Positions 26,420 to 35,740 of a stretch of DNA of 64,000 nt are shown here, in pieces. The notes beneath the pieces are model-generated. The model ran no database searches and was not told the origin of the DNA. It was given only the letters and a program-made list of their open reading frames with translations. The position numbers and the translations under genes are program-made. The stretch covers positions 682,001 through 746,000 of the forward strand of contig CAWEMO010000001.1 in assembly GCA_963810195.1 (NCBI GenBank), in the 5' to 3' direction. The stretch comes from Chersky-840 sp963810195 (GTDB taxonomy: Bacteria > Actinomycetota > Acidimicrobiia > Acidimicrobiales > UBA8190). Position 1 is the first letter of the stretch. Every line of letters starts with the position of its first letter.

Positions 26420-27433
26420 ATGCGGGTCGGGATCGCCGGAGCGTCGGGCTACGCCGGGGCGGAGCTGCTGAGGCTGTGTGCCGGGCACCCCGACCTGGAC
26501 GTGGTCGTCGCCGGGGCGGACACCCAGTCGGGCCAGCCGGTCTCCTCCCTGTACCCGTCGTTGTCCGCCGCCTACGCGACGCTCGAGTTCTCGAAGGCCG
26601 GGGTCGAGGACCTCGCCGGTCTCGACGTGGTCTTCCTGGCGCTCCCGCACGGGGAGTCCCAGGAGCTGGCCCCCGGGCTGGTCGGCCGGGTCGGGGTCCT
26701 GGTGGACCTGTCCGCCGACTTCCGGCTGCGCGACCCCGGTGCCTATCCGCGGTGGTACGGGCACCAACACCGCGCACCGGACCTGCTCGGTGCGTTCGTC
26801 TACGGGCTCCCGGAGCTGTTCCGCGCCGAGCTCACGGGGGCCCGGCTGGTGGCGGCACCGGGGTGCTATCCGACTGCGGCGGCGCTGGCACTCACCCCGC
26901 TGGTACGAGCCGGAGTCCTCGAGACGACCGGCGTCATCGTGGACGCCGCCAGTGGCGTGTCGGGCGCGGGCCGCAAGCTGTCGCACGCGACTCAGTTCAA
27001 CACCGCCGACGAGGACTTCACCGCCTACGGACTGCTCGATCACCGCCACACGCCCGAGATCGAACAGGCCACCGGTGCCCAGGTCCTGTTCACGCCGCAC
27101 CTGGCTCCCATGAACCGCGGGATCCTGGCCACCTGTTACGCGCGTCCGACGACACCGCTCGAAACCGGCGATGTCTTGGCCGTGCTCCGGGACGCGTACG
27201 GCGGTGAGCCCTTCGTGGTGGTGAGCGAGAGTTCGCCTTCGACCAAGGCCACGAGCGGGTCGAACTGCGCGCACGTGACGGCTCGCGTCGACCCCCGCAC
27301 CGGGTGGGTGCTCGCATTGTGCGCGCTCGACAACCTGGTCAAAGGAGCGTCGGGCCAGGCGCTGCAGTGCGCCAACATCGCCCTGGGCCTTCCCGAGGGC
27401 ACGGGGCTGTCCGCGGTGGGGGTGTACCCGTGA
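26420..27433 (+). CDS. argC: N-acetyl-gamma-glutamyl-phosphate reductase
   Basis: This 337-aa NADPH enzyme is the third step of arginine synthesis. It has VGIAGASGYAGAELLRL (Rossmann loop), the active-site Cys in APGCYPTAAALAL and HLAPMNRGIL. ATG 26420 is fixed by the -10 box 7 nt upstream. First gene of argCJBDFRGH; its stop overlaps the argJ GTG. Confidence 0.96.
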   Translation: MRVGIAGASGYAGAELLRLCAGHPDLDVVVAGADTQSGQPVSSLYPSLSAAYATLEFSKAGVEDLAGLDVVFLALPHGESQELAPGLVGRVGVLVDLSADFRLRDPGAYPRWYGHQHRAPDLLGAFVYGLPELFRAELTGARLVAAPGCYPTAAALALTPLVRAGVLETTGVIVDAASGVSGAGRKLSHATQFNTADEDFTAYGLLDHRHTPEIEQATGAQVLFTPHLAPMNRGILATCYARPTTPLETGDVLAVLRDAYGGEPFVVVSESSPSTKATSGSNCAHVTARVDPRTGWVLALCALDNLVKGASGQALQCANIALGLPEGTGLSAVGVYP

Positions 27434-28599
27434 GCGTCACCGCGCCCCGGGGGTTCGTCGCCTCGGGGCTGGCGTGCGGGATCAAACCCTCGGGTGCCCC
27501 CGACCTGGCGCTGGTGGCGTCGGCGACGGGCGCGGTTCCCGCCGCCGGGGTGTTCACCGCCAACCTCGCCGCGGCCGCTCCCGTGCAGGTGAGCCGGGCG
27601 CATCTGGCTGCCACGGCCGGGCGTGCCGCTGCGGTGGTGCTCTCGAGCGGGAATGCCAACGCGGCGACGGGCGCGCCCGGCGTGGCGGGCGCCGAGCGCA
27701 TGTGCGCCCTCGTCGGCGCGGGCCTCGGGGTCGGCGCCGACGAGGTCCTCGTATGCCAGACGGGGCTGATCGGCATCCCGTTCCCCCTGCCGCCTGTCGC
27801 GGCCGGCATCCCCGTGCTCGTCGAAGCGCGCCTCGGCGACCGGGAGGCCGCCCGGCGTGCCGCGACCGCCATCATGACCACCGACACGATCTGCAAGGAG
27901 GCCGTGGTCGCGGCGGAAGGGTTCACGGTGGGAGCGATGGCCAAGGGCGCGGCCATGCTCGCGCCCAACATGGCGACCATGTTGGCCGTGCTCACGACAG
28001 ACGCCCGCTGCGACCCCGCCACCGCCTCCCGTGCTCTGCGTGCGGCCGTCGAGACGAGCTTCAACCGGATGACCGTCGACGGATGCACATCGACCAACGA
28101 CACCGTCCTGGTGCTGGCGAACGGGGAGAGCGGCACGACGGTCGGAGTCGAGGCCCTCACCGAGGCGCTGGGCCGAGCCTGCAGTGACCTGGCCGGCATG
28201 ATGGCCGCCGACGCCGAAGGTGCCACCAAGGTGGCGCACGTGGTGGTGCGCGGCGCGGTGTCGGACGAAGAGGCCCATCGCGCCGCGCGCAAGGTGGCGG
28301 AGTCCGCCCTCGTCAAGTGCTCGCTCAACGGGGAGGACCCCTACTGGGGGCGCGTGGTGAGCGAGCTGGGGTCGGCCGGCGTGGCTTTCGACCTGGACCG
28401 CGTGGAGGTCGCCTACGGCGGCGTGGTGGTGTGCAGCGAGGGCGTAGCGGCCGAGCACGATGACAGGGCCGTGCGCGACCACATGCAGGGCCGGTCCATC
28501 GAGCTGCACTGCGACCTCGGGCTGGGAGCGGGGACCGGAGCCATGCTGTTCACCGACCTGGGCTACGGCTACATCGACGAGAACCGGACGACGTCGTGA
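27430..28599 (+). CDS. argJ: Glutamate N-acetyltransferase / ornithine acetyltransferase
   Basis: This 389-aa precursor cleaves itself into two chains and moves acetyl groups from acetylornithine to glutamate (cyclic pathway). The autocleavage site is in AMLAPNMATMLAVL, before the nucleophilic Thr. N-terminal GFVASGLACGIKPSG and C-terminal LNGEDPYWGRV are typical. GTG 27430 overlaps the argC stop and GTG 28596 of argB overlaps its stop. Confidence 0.96.
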   Translation: MSVTAPRGFVASGLACGIKPSGAPDLALVASATGAVPAAGVFTANLAAAAPVQVSRAHLAATAGRAAAVVLSSGNANAATGAPGVAGAERMCALVGAGLGVGADEVLVCQTGLIGIPFPLPPVAAGIPVLVEARLGDREAARRAATAIMTTDTICKEAVVAAEGFTVGAMAKGAAMLAPNMATMLAVLTTDARCDPATASRALRAAVETSFNRMTVDGCTSTNDTVLVLANGESGTTVGVEALTEALGRACSDLAGMMAADAEGATKVAHVVVRGAVSDEEAHRAARKVAESALVKCSLNGEDPYWGRVVSELGSAGVAFDLDRVEVAYGGVVVCSEGVAAEHDDRAVRDHMQGRSIELHCDLGLGAGTGAMLFTDLGYGYIDENRTTS

Positions 28600-29516
28600 G
28601 CCCCGAGCTCGCCCCGACCGATCGCGCCGCGGTGCTGGTGGAGGCCCTCCCGTACATCCTGCGCTTCTGGGGGAAGGTCGTCGTCATCAAGTACGGAGGC
28701 AACGTGCTGACGCCCGTCGACGGTGAGCCCATGACGGTGGGCGAACAGTCGGGGGAGACCGAAGCACTGGCGTCGTTCGCGCAGGACGTGGTGCTCATGC
28801 GCTCGGTCGGCATGCTGCCGGTGGTCGTCCACGGCGGCGGGCCGCAGATCGGTGAGCTCATGGCGAAGCTCGGCAAGGTTCCCGAATTCGTCGACGGGAT
28901 GCGCGTGACCGATGCCGAGACGCTCGAGATCGCCAGCATGGTCCTCATCGGCAAGGTCAACCGGGAGATCGTGTCGGCTATGAACGTGCACGGGTCACTG
29001 GCGGTCGGCCTGTCGGGCGAGGACGCCAACATGATCACCGCCACGGCCCGGGACGCCGCGCTCGGCTTCGTGGGCGACGTCGAGGTGGTCGACCCCTCGA
29101 TCCTGCAGCGCCTGCTGGCCCAGGGCCTGATCCCGGTGGTGGCGACCATCGCCGGCGACGCCAAGGGCCAGTCCTACAACATCAACGCCGACACGGTGGC
29201 GGGAGCGATCGCGGCGGCCCTTCACGCCGAGAAGCTCGTATGCCTCACCGACGTGACCGGGCTGCGCGCCGATCCCGACGACCCGGGCTCGCGGCTGCGA
29301 CGGGTCTCGGTCGAGCAGATCGACGCCATGGTGGCATCGGGCGCGGCGTCGTCGGGGATGATCCCCAAGGTCGAGGCGTGTGCCCGCGCCGTGCGGGCCG
29401 GCGTCCCCCGGGCCCACATCCTCGACGGCCGCGTCCCGCACGCGTTGCTGCTTGAGGTGTTCAGCGACAAGGGGATCGGCACGATGATCTTCCGCGAGGG
29501 CGAGGTGCTCACATGA
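28596..29516 (+). CDS. argB: Acetylglutamate kinase
   Basis: This 306-aa enzyme phosphorylates N-acetylglutamate. Motifs are VVIKYGGNVL, VVVHGGGPQIGELM, SGEDANMITA and GMIPKVEACARAVRAGV, the last near the arginine site of feedback-inhibited forms. GTG start overlaps argJ; the stop overlaps the argD ATG. Confidence 0.96.
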   Translation: MSPELAPTDRAAVLVEALPYILRFWGKVVVIKYGGNVLTPVDGEPMTVGEQSGETEALASFAQDVVLMRSVGMLPVVVHGGGPQIGELMAKLGKVPEFVDGMRVTDAETLEIASMVLIGKVNREIVSAMNVHGSLAVGLSGEDANMITATARDAALGFVGDVEVVDPSILQRLLAQGLIPVVATIAGDAKGQSYNINADTVAGAIAAALHAEKLVCLTDVTGLRADPDDPGSRLRRVSVEQIDAMVASGAASSGMIPKVEACARAVRAGVPRAHILDGRVPHALLLEVFSDKGIGTMIFREGEVLT

Positions 29517-30721
29517 GTGGAGTCGACCGCAGCGCCCTCATGCACACGTATGCGGAACCGCCCGTGACCTTCGTCCGCGGCGCGGGGTCCGAGCTGTGGG
29601 ACACCGAAGGCCAGCGGTACCTGGACTTCCTCTCGGGGCTGGCGGTCACCTCCCTCGGGCACGCGCACCCGGTCGTAGCCGATGCACTGGCCGAGCAGGC
29701 GCGCACCCTCCTCCACGTGTCGAACCTGTTCGGCAACGTCGTTGGCCCCGAGGTGGCGGCGACGCTGGACCGACTCGTGGGCGGGGGCGAGAGCCGCGCC
29801 GGCGGGCAGGTGTTCTTCACCAACTCGGGGGCCGAAGCCAACGAATGTGCGCTGAAGCTGGCCCGCAAGTGGGCGGGTCCGGGCCGCCATGTGGTGGTGA
29901 GCGCATGGGGCGCCTTCCACGGACGGACCCTGGCCACCCTGCACGCCACGGGCCAGGCCGAGAAGCACGCCCCCTTCGCGCCGCTGCCCGAGGGGTTCGA
30001 GCACGTCGAGTACGACGACCTCGCCGCGCTCGAGGCGATGTGTGACCCGAAGCGGGTGGCGGCCGTGCTCCTCGAGCCGATCCAGGGCGAGTCCGGGGTG
30101 ATCGCGCCGTCCTCGGACTACCTCGGCGGAGTGCGCGAGCTGTGCACCGAGCGGGGGATCCTGCTCATGGTCGACGAGATCCAGACCGGGCTGGGCCGGA
30201 CCGGCCGCTGGTTCGCCTTCCAGCACGCGGGCATCGAGCCCGACGTGGTGACGATGGCCAAGGCGCTCGGCAACGGCGTCCCCATCGGCGCGTGCTGGGC
30301 CACGGCCGAGGTGGCGGCGGCGTTCTCGCCGGGCGACCACGGCAGCACCTTCGGAGGCCAGCCTGTCGCTGCCGCCGCGGCGCGGGCCACGCTCTCGGTC
30401 ATGGAGGCCGAGGACGTGCCGGCCCGTGCCGAGCGGGCCGGAGCGCGGCTGCGGGCCGGCCTTGTCGGGCTCGACGGGGTGGCGGGCGTCCGGGGAGCGG
30501 GGCTCTTGCTGGGTGTGGGGCTCGACCACGAACGGGCCAAGGACGTGGTGGCGGCGGCGTTGGCACGTGGTCTGGTCGTGAACGCGCCGCGTCCGGACAC
30601 GATCCGGCTGGCGCCCTCGCTGCTGGTGAGCGACCAGGAGGTCGACGAAGGGCTGCGGATGCTTGCGGCCGCGCTGGCCGACGTGGCCGCAACGGCGCCG
30701 AGGAGCGCGACGGCGCCATGA
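29513..30721 (+). CDS. argD: Acetylornithine aminotransferase
   Basis: This 402-aa PLP enzyme has FFTNSGAEANECALKLAR, the Asp motif LLMVDEIQTGLGRTG and the PLP lysine in MAKALGNGVPIGA, then GSTFGGQPVA. It transaminates acetylglutamate semialdehyde. Its TGA overlaps the argF ATG at 30718. Confidence 0.96.
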   Translation: MSGVDRSALMHTYAEPPVTFVRGAGSELWDTEGQRYLDFLSGLAVTSLGHAHPVVADALAEQARTLLHVSNLFGNVVGPEVAATLDRLVGGGESRAGGQVFFTNSGAEANECALKLARKWAGPGRHVVVSAWGAFHGRTLATLHATGQAEKHAPFAPLPEGFEHVEYDDLAALEAMCDPKRVAAVLLEPIQGESGVIAPSSDYLGGVRELCTERGILLMVDEIQTGLGRTGRWFAFQHAGIEPDVVTMAKALGNGVPIGACWATAEVAAAFSPGDHGSTFGGQPVAAAAARATLSVMEAEDVPARAERAGARLRAGLVGLDGVAGVRGAGLLLGVGLDHERAKDVVAAALARGLVVNAPRPDTIRLAPSLLVSDQEVDEGLRMLAAALADVAATAPRSATAP

Positions 30722-31722
30722 CCGCGACCCGCCACTTCCTCGACGTCGACGACCTGTCGTGCGAGGAGCTCGACTCCGTGCTGTCGCTGGCCGCGGTCCC
30801 GGTGGCCGAGGCGCCCCAGGTGCTCGCGGGACGGGGAGCCGCACTCGTCTTCGAGAAGCCCTCGGCGCGGACACGCAGCTCGACGGAGCTGGCGGTTCTG
30901 TCCCTCGGTGGCCATCCCGTCTACATCCAGGGCGTCGAGGTGGGCATCGATCACCGCGAGACGGCCGAGGATGTCGCCCGGACCCTGGCGTGCTTCCACG
31001 CCGTGCTGTGCGCGCGCGTGCTCGACCATGGGGTGCTCGTGCGCATGACGGGCGCACTGGACGCGGTTCCGTCGGCCGTCGGCGCGCCGGGGACGGCATC
31101 GCCGGCGGTGCTCGACGACGGTGACGACGTGCGGATCCCGCCACCGGTGCCGGTGGTCAACCTGCTGTCGGACCGGGCCCACCCCTGTCAGGCGATCGCG
31201 GACCTGTTGACCCTGCGCCAGGTGTTCGGGGACGTCGAGGGCCGCACGGTCGCCTACATCGGCGATGCCAACAACGTGTGGCGCTCGTTGGCGTTGGCCG
31301 CTGCGATGACCGGGATCCGGGTGCGCACCGCGTCGCCCGAGGGGTACGAGCCCGATGCCGACGACCTGGCGCGGATCGCCCGGCTCGGCGGGGACGTCGA
31401 GGTGAGCACGGACCCCGTGGAAGCGGTGACCGGCGCCGATGCGCTGTACACCGACGTGTGGACGTCGATGGGACAGGAGGACGAGCAGGAGCTGCGTCGC
31501 AAGGCGTTCACGGGCTTCACGGTCGACGAGAACCTCGTGGCCCGGGCCGCGCCCGACGCGGTGGTCCTGCACTGCCTGCCCGCGCACCGGGGAGAGGAGA
31601 TCACTGCCGCCGTCCTCGAGGGCCCGCGGAGCGTGGTGTGGAGGCAGGCGTCCAACCGCATGCACGCCGTGCGGGGGCTGCTGGTGTGGCTGCTCGCCCC
31701 GGGCGGAGTTGGTGCGGGATGA
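30718..31722 (+). CDS. argF: Ornithine carbamoyltransferase
   Basis: This 334-aa enzyme makes citrulline. The carbamoyl-phosphate loop is FEKPSARTRSSTELAV (SARTR in place of the common STRTR), with SDRAHPCQAIADLLT and VVLHCLPAHRGEEI later. About 20 extra residues (around 115-137, Ala/Gly/Asp-rich) stand before the HPCQ segment, slightly longer than usual. It overlaps argD and argR. Confidence 0.95.
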   Translation: MTATRHFLDVDDLSCEELDSVLSLAAVPVAEAPQVLAGRGAALVFEKPSARTRSSTELAVLSLGGHPVYIQGVEVGIDHRETAEDVARTLACFHAVLCARVLDHGVLVRMTGALDAVPSAVGAPGTASPAVLDDGDDVRIPPPVPVVNLLSDRAHPCQAIADLLTLRQVFGDVEGRTVAYIGDANNVWRSLALAAAMTGIRVRTASPEGYEPDADDLARIARLGGDVEVSTDPVEAVTGADALYTDVWTSMGQEDEQELRRKAFTGFTVDENLVARAAPDAVVLHCLPAHRGEEITAAVLEGPRSVVWRQASNRMHAVRGLLVWLLAPGGVGAG

Positions 31723-32273
31723 AGGTCGGCAAGCCGCAGCGCCAGCATCGGGTGGCCAAGCTCCTCGAGACGCACGCCGTGTCTAACCAGGCGCAGCTGG
31801 TGGGGCTCCTTGCCGACCAAGGCGTCGAAGCCACCCAGACGACGGTGTCGCGCGACCTGGAGGAGATCGGCGCCATCAAGGTGCGCGTCCCCGGGGGTGA
31901 GACCGTCTATGCGCTGCCCGAGCTGCCGGTGCGTCAGGTGGCGCCCGAAGACCATCTTCGGCGGGTGCTCGGTGAATGGGTGGTGGAGGTGGCGTATTCG
32001 GCCAACCTCGTGGTCCTGCGCACCCCGCCGGGCTGCGCCCACGTCGTGGGCTCGGCCCTGGACCGCAGCGGGTTCGACGGCGTGATCGGCACGGTGGCGG
32101 GGGACGATACGGTCCTCGTGGTGGCGGCGCAGGACGTCGGCGGGGACGTGATGGCCGGGCGGCTCGCCGATCTGGCGGGGACCAACGGCGCAGGAACCAA
32201 CGACACAGTCTCGAACGACACAATCTCGAACGACACGGGTACGAATGGCACAGAGATGAACGGAGCACGGTGA
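31719..32273 (+). CDS. argR: Arginine repressor with Asn/Thr repeat tail
   Basis: This 184-aa protein has the winged-helix DNA-binding domain (about 8-70; VSNQAQLVGLLADQG, TQTTVSRDLEEIGAIKVR). The C-terminal arginine-binding hexamerisation domain (about 85-150) ends near GDVMAGRLADL. About 30 residues follow, rich in Thr/Ser-Asn (TNDTVSNDTISNDTGTN), encoded by imperfect 15-bp repeats at 32209-32238. That tail is not normal for ArgR. It likely represses its own operon at the ARG box before argC. Confidence 0.93.
   Translation: MKVGKPQRQHRVAKLLETHAVSNQAQLVGLLADQGVEATQTTVSRDLEEIGAIKVRVPGGETVYALPELPVRQVAPEDHLRRVLGEWVVEVAYSANLVVLRTPPGCAHVVGSALDRSGFDGVIGTVAGDDTVLVVAAQDVGGDVMAGRLADLAGTNGAGTNDTVSNDTISNDTGTNGTEMNGAR
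32209..32238 (+). repeat. 15-bp tandem repeat in argR 3' end
   Basis: Two adjacent near-identical 15-bp units (TCTCGAACGACACAA-like) with related flanking copies encode the SNDT repeats. The unit is a multiple of three, so copy number can change without breaking the frame. Confidence 0.7.
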
Positions 32274-33496
32274 TGGCGAAGCGAGTGGTGCTGGCCCACA
32301 GCGGAGGTCTTGACACCTCCGTCGCGGTGCGGTGGCTCCAGGAGGAGCTCGGGGTCGAGGTGATCGCGGTGGCCCTGGACGTGGGGCAGGGCGGCGACTT
32401 CGGTCTGGTGCGCCAGAGGGCCCTGGCCGCGGGTGCGGTCGAGTCGGTGGTGATCGACGCCCGGTCGGAGATGGCCGAGGACTTCGTGGTCCCCGCCATC
32501 GCCGCCAACGCCCGCTACGAGGGCAAGTACCCGCTCGTGTCCTCGCTGTCGCGCCCGGTGATCGTGCGCCACCTGGTGGCCGAGGCGCGGCGTCACGGTG
32601 CGGACGGCGTGGCCCACGGCTGCACGGCGAAAGGCAACGACCAGGTGCGCTTCGAGGTGGGCACGCGCACCTTGGCCCCCGACCTCGAGATCCTGGCCCC
32701 CGCCCGGATGTGGGGCATGACCCGCGAGGACTGCGTGGAGTATGCGCAGCGCTACGGGATTCCGATCGAGGCCACCAAGGAGAAGCTCTACTCCATCGAC
32801 GAGAACCTGTGGGGCAGGGCCATCGAGTGCGGCGCGCTCGAGGACCCGTGGGCCGCGCCGCCGCCCGACGTGTTCACCCTCACGCGGCCCACCGCCACCG
32901 AGCCGCGTGATCTCGTGCTCGGGTTCGAGGCGGGCGTCCCCGTCACCGTCGACGGCCGGGCACTCGCGCTGCCCGAGCTCATCGCCGAGGTGGCGGCCGT
33001 CGTGGGCGCCTACGGCTGGGGCCGGATCGACATGGTGGAGAACCGCCGGGTGGGCATCAAGAGCCGCGAGACCTACGAGTGCCCCGCCGCCCTGGCGATC
33101 CTGCTCGCGCACTCGGACCTCGAGGACCTCACCCTCGAGCGCGACGTGGCGCGGGAGAAGGCCCGACTCGAGCCGCGCTGGGCCGAACTCGTGTACGACG
33201 GGATGTGGTTCTCGCCGCTCAAGGAGGCGCTCGACGCCTTCTTCACCAGCACGCAGCGTCACGTCACCGGCGAGGTGCGCCTGGCGCTGTCGCCCGGCAG
33301 CTGCATCGTCACCGGACGACGCAGCCCGGTGTCGCTCTACGACCACGGCCTCGCCACGTACGACGCGTCGGACACCTTCGACCACAGTGACGCCGAGGGG
33401 TTCGTGCACCTGTGGGGCCAGAGCCTGGCCACGTGGGCAGCGCGTCAGGGTGCCGAGTCCGAATCCGTCAATCCGCGTCCGTCCGGCCGGCCGTGA
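32273..33496 (+). CDS. argG: Argininosuccinate synthase
   Basis: This 407-aa enzyme joins citrulline and aspartate using ATP. It has VVLAHSGGLDTSVAVRWL (ATP pyrophosphatase loop), GCTAKGNDQVRFEVG and VENRRVGIKSRETYECP. ATG 32273 overlaps the argR stop and the end overlaps argH GTG 33493. Confidence 0.97.
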   Translation: MAKRVVLAHSGGLDTSVAVRWLQEELGVEVIAVALDVGQGGDFGLVRQRALAAGAVESVVIDARSEMAEDFVVPAIAANARYEGKYPLVSSLSRPVIVRHLVAEARRHGADGVAHGCTAKGNDQVRFEVGTRTLAPDLEILAPARMWGMTREDCVEYAQRYGIPIEATKEKLYSIDENLWGRAIECGALEDPWAAPPPDVFTLTRPTATEPRDLVLGFEAGVPVTVDGRALALPELIAEVAAVVGAYGWGRIDMVENRRVGIKSRETYECPAALAILLAHSDLEDLTLERDVAREKARLEPRWAELVYDGMWFSPLKEALDAFFTSTQRHVTGEVRLALSPGSCIVTGRRSPVSLYDHGLATYDASDTFDHSDAEGFVHLWGQSLATWAARQGAESESVNPRPSGRP

Positions 33497-34992
33497 CCCT
33501 GTGGGAAGGCCGACTCGGCGGGACGGCCGAGGAGGTCATGGCCTTCACCGCCAGCCTGCCCTACGACACGCGGCTGGCTGCGGACGACCTGGCGGGTTCG
33601 CGCGCCCATGTGCGGGGCCTGGCGCGCGCCGGGGTGCTCGAGGGGGGAGAGTCGGCCATCCTGCTGGCCGCGCTGGACCGGGTCGAGGAGGAGCTGAGCT
33701 CGGGGATCTTCGTCTTCCAGGCCGGGGACGAGGACATCCACACCGCCGTGGAGCGCAGGGTCACGGAGCTCGCCGGCGACGTGGGGGCCAAGCTCCACAC
33801 CGGGCGCAGCCGCAACGACCAGGTCGCCGCCGACCTGCGGCTCTACACCCGCCGGGAGCTGCTGGCGGTGGCCGCCGCGGTGATCGAGCTTCAGGACACG
33901 CTCATGCACCGCGCCGTGGAGGCGGGCGACGCCTATCTGCCCGGCTACACCCACCTCCAGCGGGCCCAGCCGGTCCTGCTCACGCACCATCTTCTCGCCC
34001 ACGGGTGGGCGCTGGCACGCGACGTCGACCGGCTGCTGCTCAGCGTGGTGCGCATGGACGTGAGCCCGCTGGGCGCCGGCGCGCTGGCGGGGTCGTCGCT
34101 CCCGCTCGATCCCGACGGGGTCGCCGACGACCTCGGGTTCGGGAGCCGCTTCGAGAACTCGCTCGACGCCGTGTCGGACCGCGACTTCGTCGCCGAGTCG
34201 CTCTTCGACCTGGCGCTGCTGGGCGTGCACCTGTCGCGCGTGGGAGAGGAATTCGTGCTGTGGTCGAGCGAGGAGTTCGGCTTCGTCGTCCTCGATGACG
34301 CGTACGCCACGGGCAGCTCGATGCTCCCCCAGAAGAAGAACCCGGACGTGGCGGAGCTGGCGCGCGCCAAGGCGGGCCGGCTGATCGGGCACGTGGCCGG
34401 GATGCTGGCCACGCTGAAGGGGTTGCCTCTCGCCTACAACCGCGACCTCCAGGAGGACAAGGAGCCTCTGTTCGACGCGTTCGACCAGATCAAGCGGGCG
34501 CTGCCCGCCGTGATGGGGATGCTCGCCACCGCGCACTTCGACACCGAGAAGATGCGCGCCGCGGCCGACGGGCCCGCCGCGGCCGCCGTCGACCTGGCCG
34601 AGTGGCTAGTGGAGCGGGGGATGCCGTTCCGCCAGGCACACGCCGTGGTGGGGTCCCTGGTACGCGACTCGATCCAGCGCGGCGTTCCGCTGGCCGAGCT
34701 GGTGCAGGCCAACCCGGATCTCGGGAGCGACGCGGTCGGGCTGCTCGAGCCGGGGGTGGCGGTGACGCGCCGCACGTCTCCGGGTGGCGCCGGGCCCCGA
34801 CCGGTGGCGGTGCAGGCGGAACGGTTCCGCCACCGACTCGAGCTCGACCGGCAGCGGGTGAGCCACGCCGCCGCCGCCGCCCACGTCGGGGGCGACCCGC
34901 ACCCCGTCGGCTCCACCACCGGCGGTGGCGAGGCCCGGCCCCGGACCGCGGCGCCCCACGGCGGCGGGGACGCCGCCCGGAACGGGGCGTGA
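33493..34992 (+). CDS. argH: Argininosuccinate lyase
   Basis: This 499-aa enzyme releases arginine and fumarate. Motifs: LWEGRLGG at the start, LHTGRSRNDQVAADLRLY, the signature GSSMLPQKKNPDVAELARAK. The last 35 residues are a Gly/Pro-rich tail beyond the fold. GTG 33493 overlaps argG. Its stop overlaps a GTG that may start the DNA glycosylase gene. Confidence 0.96.
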   Translation: MTLWEGRLGGTAEEVMAFTASLPYDTRLAADDLAGSRAHVRGLARAGVLEGGESAILLAALDRVEEELSSGIFVFQAGDEDIHTAVERRVTELAGDVGAKLHTGRSRNDQVAADLRLYTRRELLAVAAAVIELQDTLMHRAVEAGDAYLPGYTHLQRAQPVLLTHHLLAHGWALARDVDRLLLSVVRMDVSPLGAGALAGSSLPLDPDGVADDLGFGSRFENSLDAVSDRDFVAESLFDLALLGVHLSRVGEEFVLWSSEEFGFVVLDDAYATGSSMLPQKKNPDVAELARAKAGRLIGHVAGMLATLKGLPLAYNRDLQEDKEPLFDAFDQIKRALPAVMGMLATAHFDTEKMRAAADGPAAAAVDLAEWLVERGMPFRQAHAVVGSLVRDSIQRGVPLAELVQANPDLGSDAVGLLEPGVAVTRRTSPGGAGPRPVAVQAERFRHRLELDRQRVSHAAAAAHVGGDPHPVGSTTGGGEARPRTAAPHGGGDAARNGA

Positions 34993-35627
34993 GCGGCCGG
35001 TCCGTGCCCCGTCGCGCCATGCGGACGCTGCCGCGGCGGTTCTACGCCCGTGGTGCGCTCGAGGTGGCGCCACAATTGCTCAACAAGCTTCTGGTGCGCG
35101 ACGGACGGGCAGGCCGCATCGTCGAGGTGGAGGCGTACCGGGGGAGTGACGACCCGGCGTCGCACGCGTTCGGCGGCGAGACCCGCCGCAACGCCACCAT
35201 GTTCGGGCGGCCGGGACGGCTGTACGTGTACTTCACCTACGGCATGCACTTCTGTGCCAACGCCGTGTGCATGCCCGAGGGGACCGCCGAGGCCGTCCTG
35301 CTCCGGGCGCTGGCCCCGGTGTCGGGTCTCGACGCCATGCGCGCCGGGCGCCCCGGAGCCGTGAAGGACGAGGACCTGGCGAGCGGTCCGGCCAAGTTGT
35401 GCCAGGCCATGGGCATCACGCGGGCGGAAGACGGTGCGGATCTGGTGACCGGGAGCGACGGGATCCGGGTGGTCGACGACGGGGTGCCACCACCGACGTT
35501 CCCCGCATCGTCGGGCCGGGTCGGCATCCGCCACGCCGCCGATCAGCCGTGGCGGTGGTGGGTGCCGGGAGATCCCAACGTGTCGAAGCCCCGGGTGCCG
35601 GGACCTCGGAGCCAGCAGGTACCCTGA
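34989..35627 (+). CDS. mpg: 3-methyladenine DNA glycosylase (AAG/MPG family)
   Basis: This protein of about 212 aa removes alkylated purines. It has LLNKLLVRDGRAGRIVEVEAY with the catalytic Glu, then SHAFGGETRRNATMFGRPG and LYVYFTYGMHFCANAV. The GTG at 34989 overlaps the argH stop (GTGA); ATG 35019 is an alternative and aligns well with shorter homologues. Repair and arginine genes are functionally unrelated, so the link is probably only shared transcription. Confidence 0.93.
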   Translation: MSGRSVPRRAMRTLPRRFYARGALEVAPQLLNKLLVRDGRAGRIVEVEAYRGSDDPASHAFGGETRRNATMFGRPGRLYVYFTYGMHFCANAVCMPEGTAEAVLLRALAPVSGLDAMRAGRPGAVKDEDLASGPAKLCQAMGITRAEDGADLVTGSDGIRVVDDGVPPPTFPASSGRVGIRHAADQPWRWWVPGDPNVSKPRVPGPRSQQVP

Positions 35628-35705
35628 CGGGACAGGCGTCCTCCGACAGGTGCAGGGCGCGGGTGACGAGTGGTCCGTGTGGCCGGTGTGACCCGTTTGG
35701 CGCCT

Positions 35706-35734
35706 TTGACACCCTGGCGCGGCGCCGGTAGCAT
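35706..35734 (+). promoter_or_regulatory. rrn operon promoter
   Basis: A perfect -35 TTGACA (35706-35711), 17-nt spacer and -10 TAGCAT (35729-35734) give the strongest promoter match in the window. Transcription would start near 35741, leaving a leader of about 280 nt before 16S. An upstream CG-rich rather than AT-rich UP region is seen. Confidence 0.8.
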
Positions 35735-35740
35735 GATGAA

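Noticed and set aside
26270..26420. AT-rich segment as a sign of horizontal transfer
   Set aside because: It is short and is explained by the argC promoter and ARG box plus the divergent gene start; flanking genes have normal composition.
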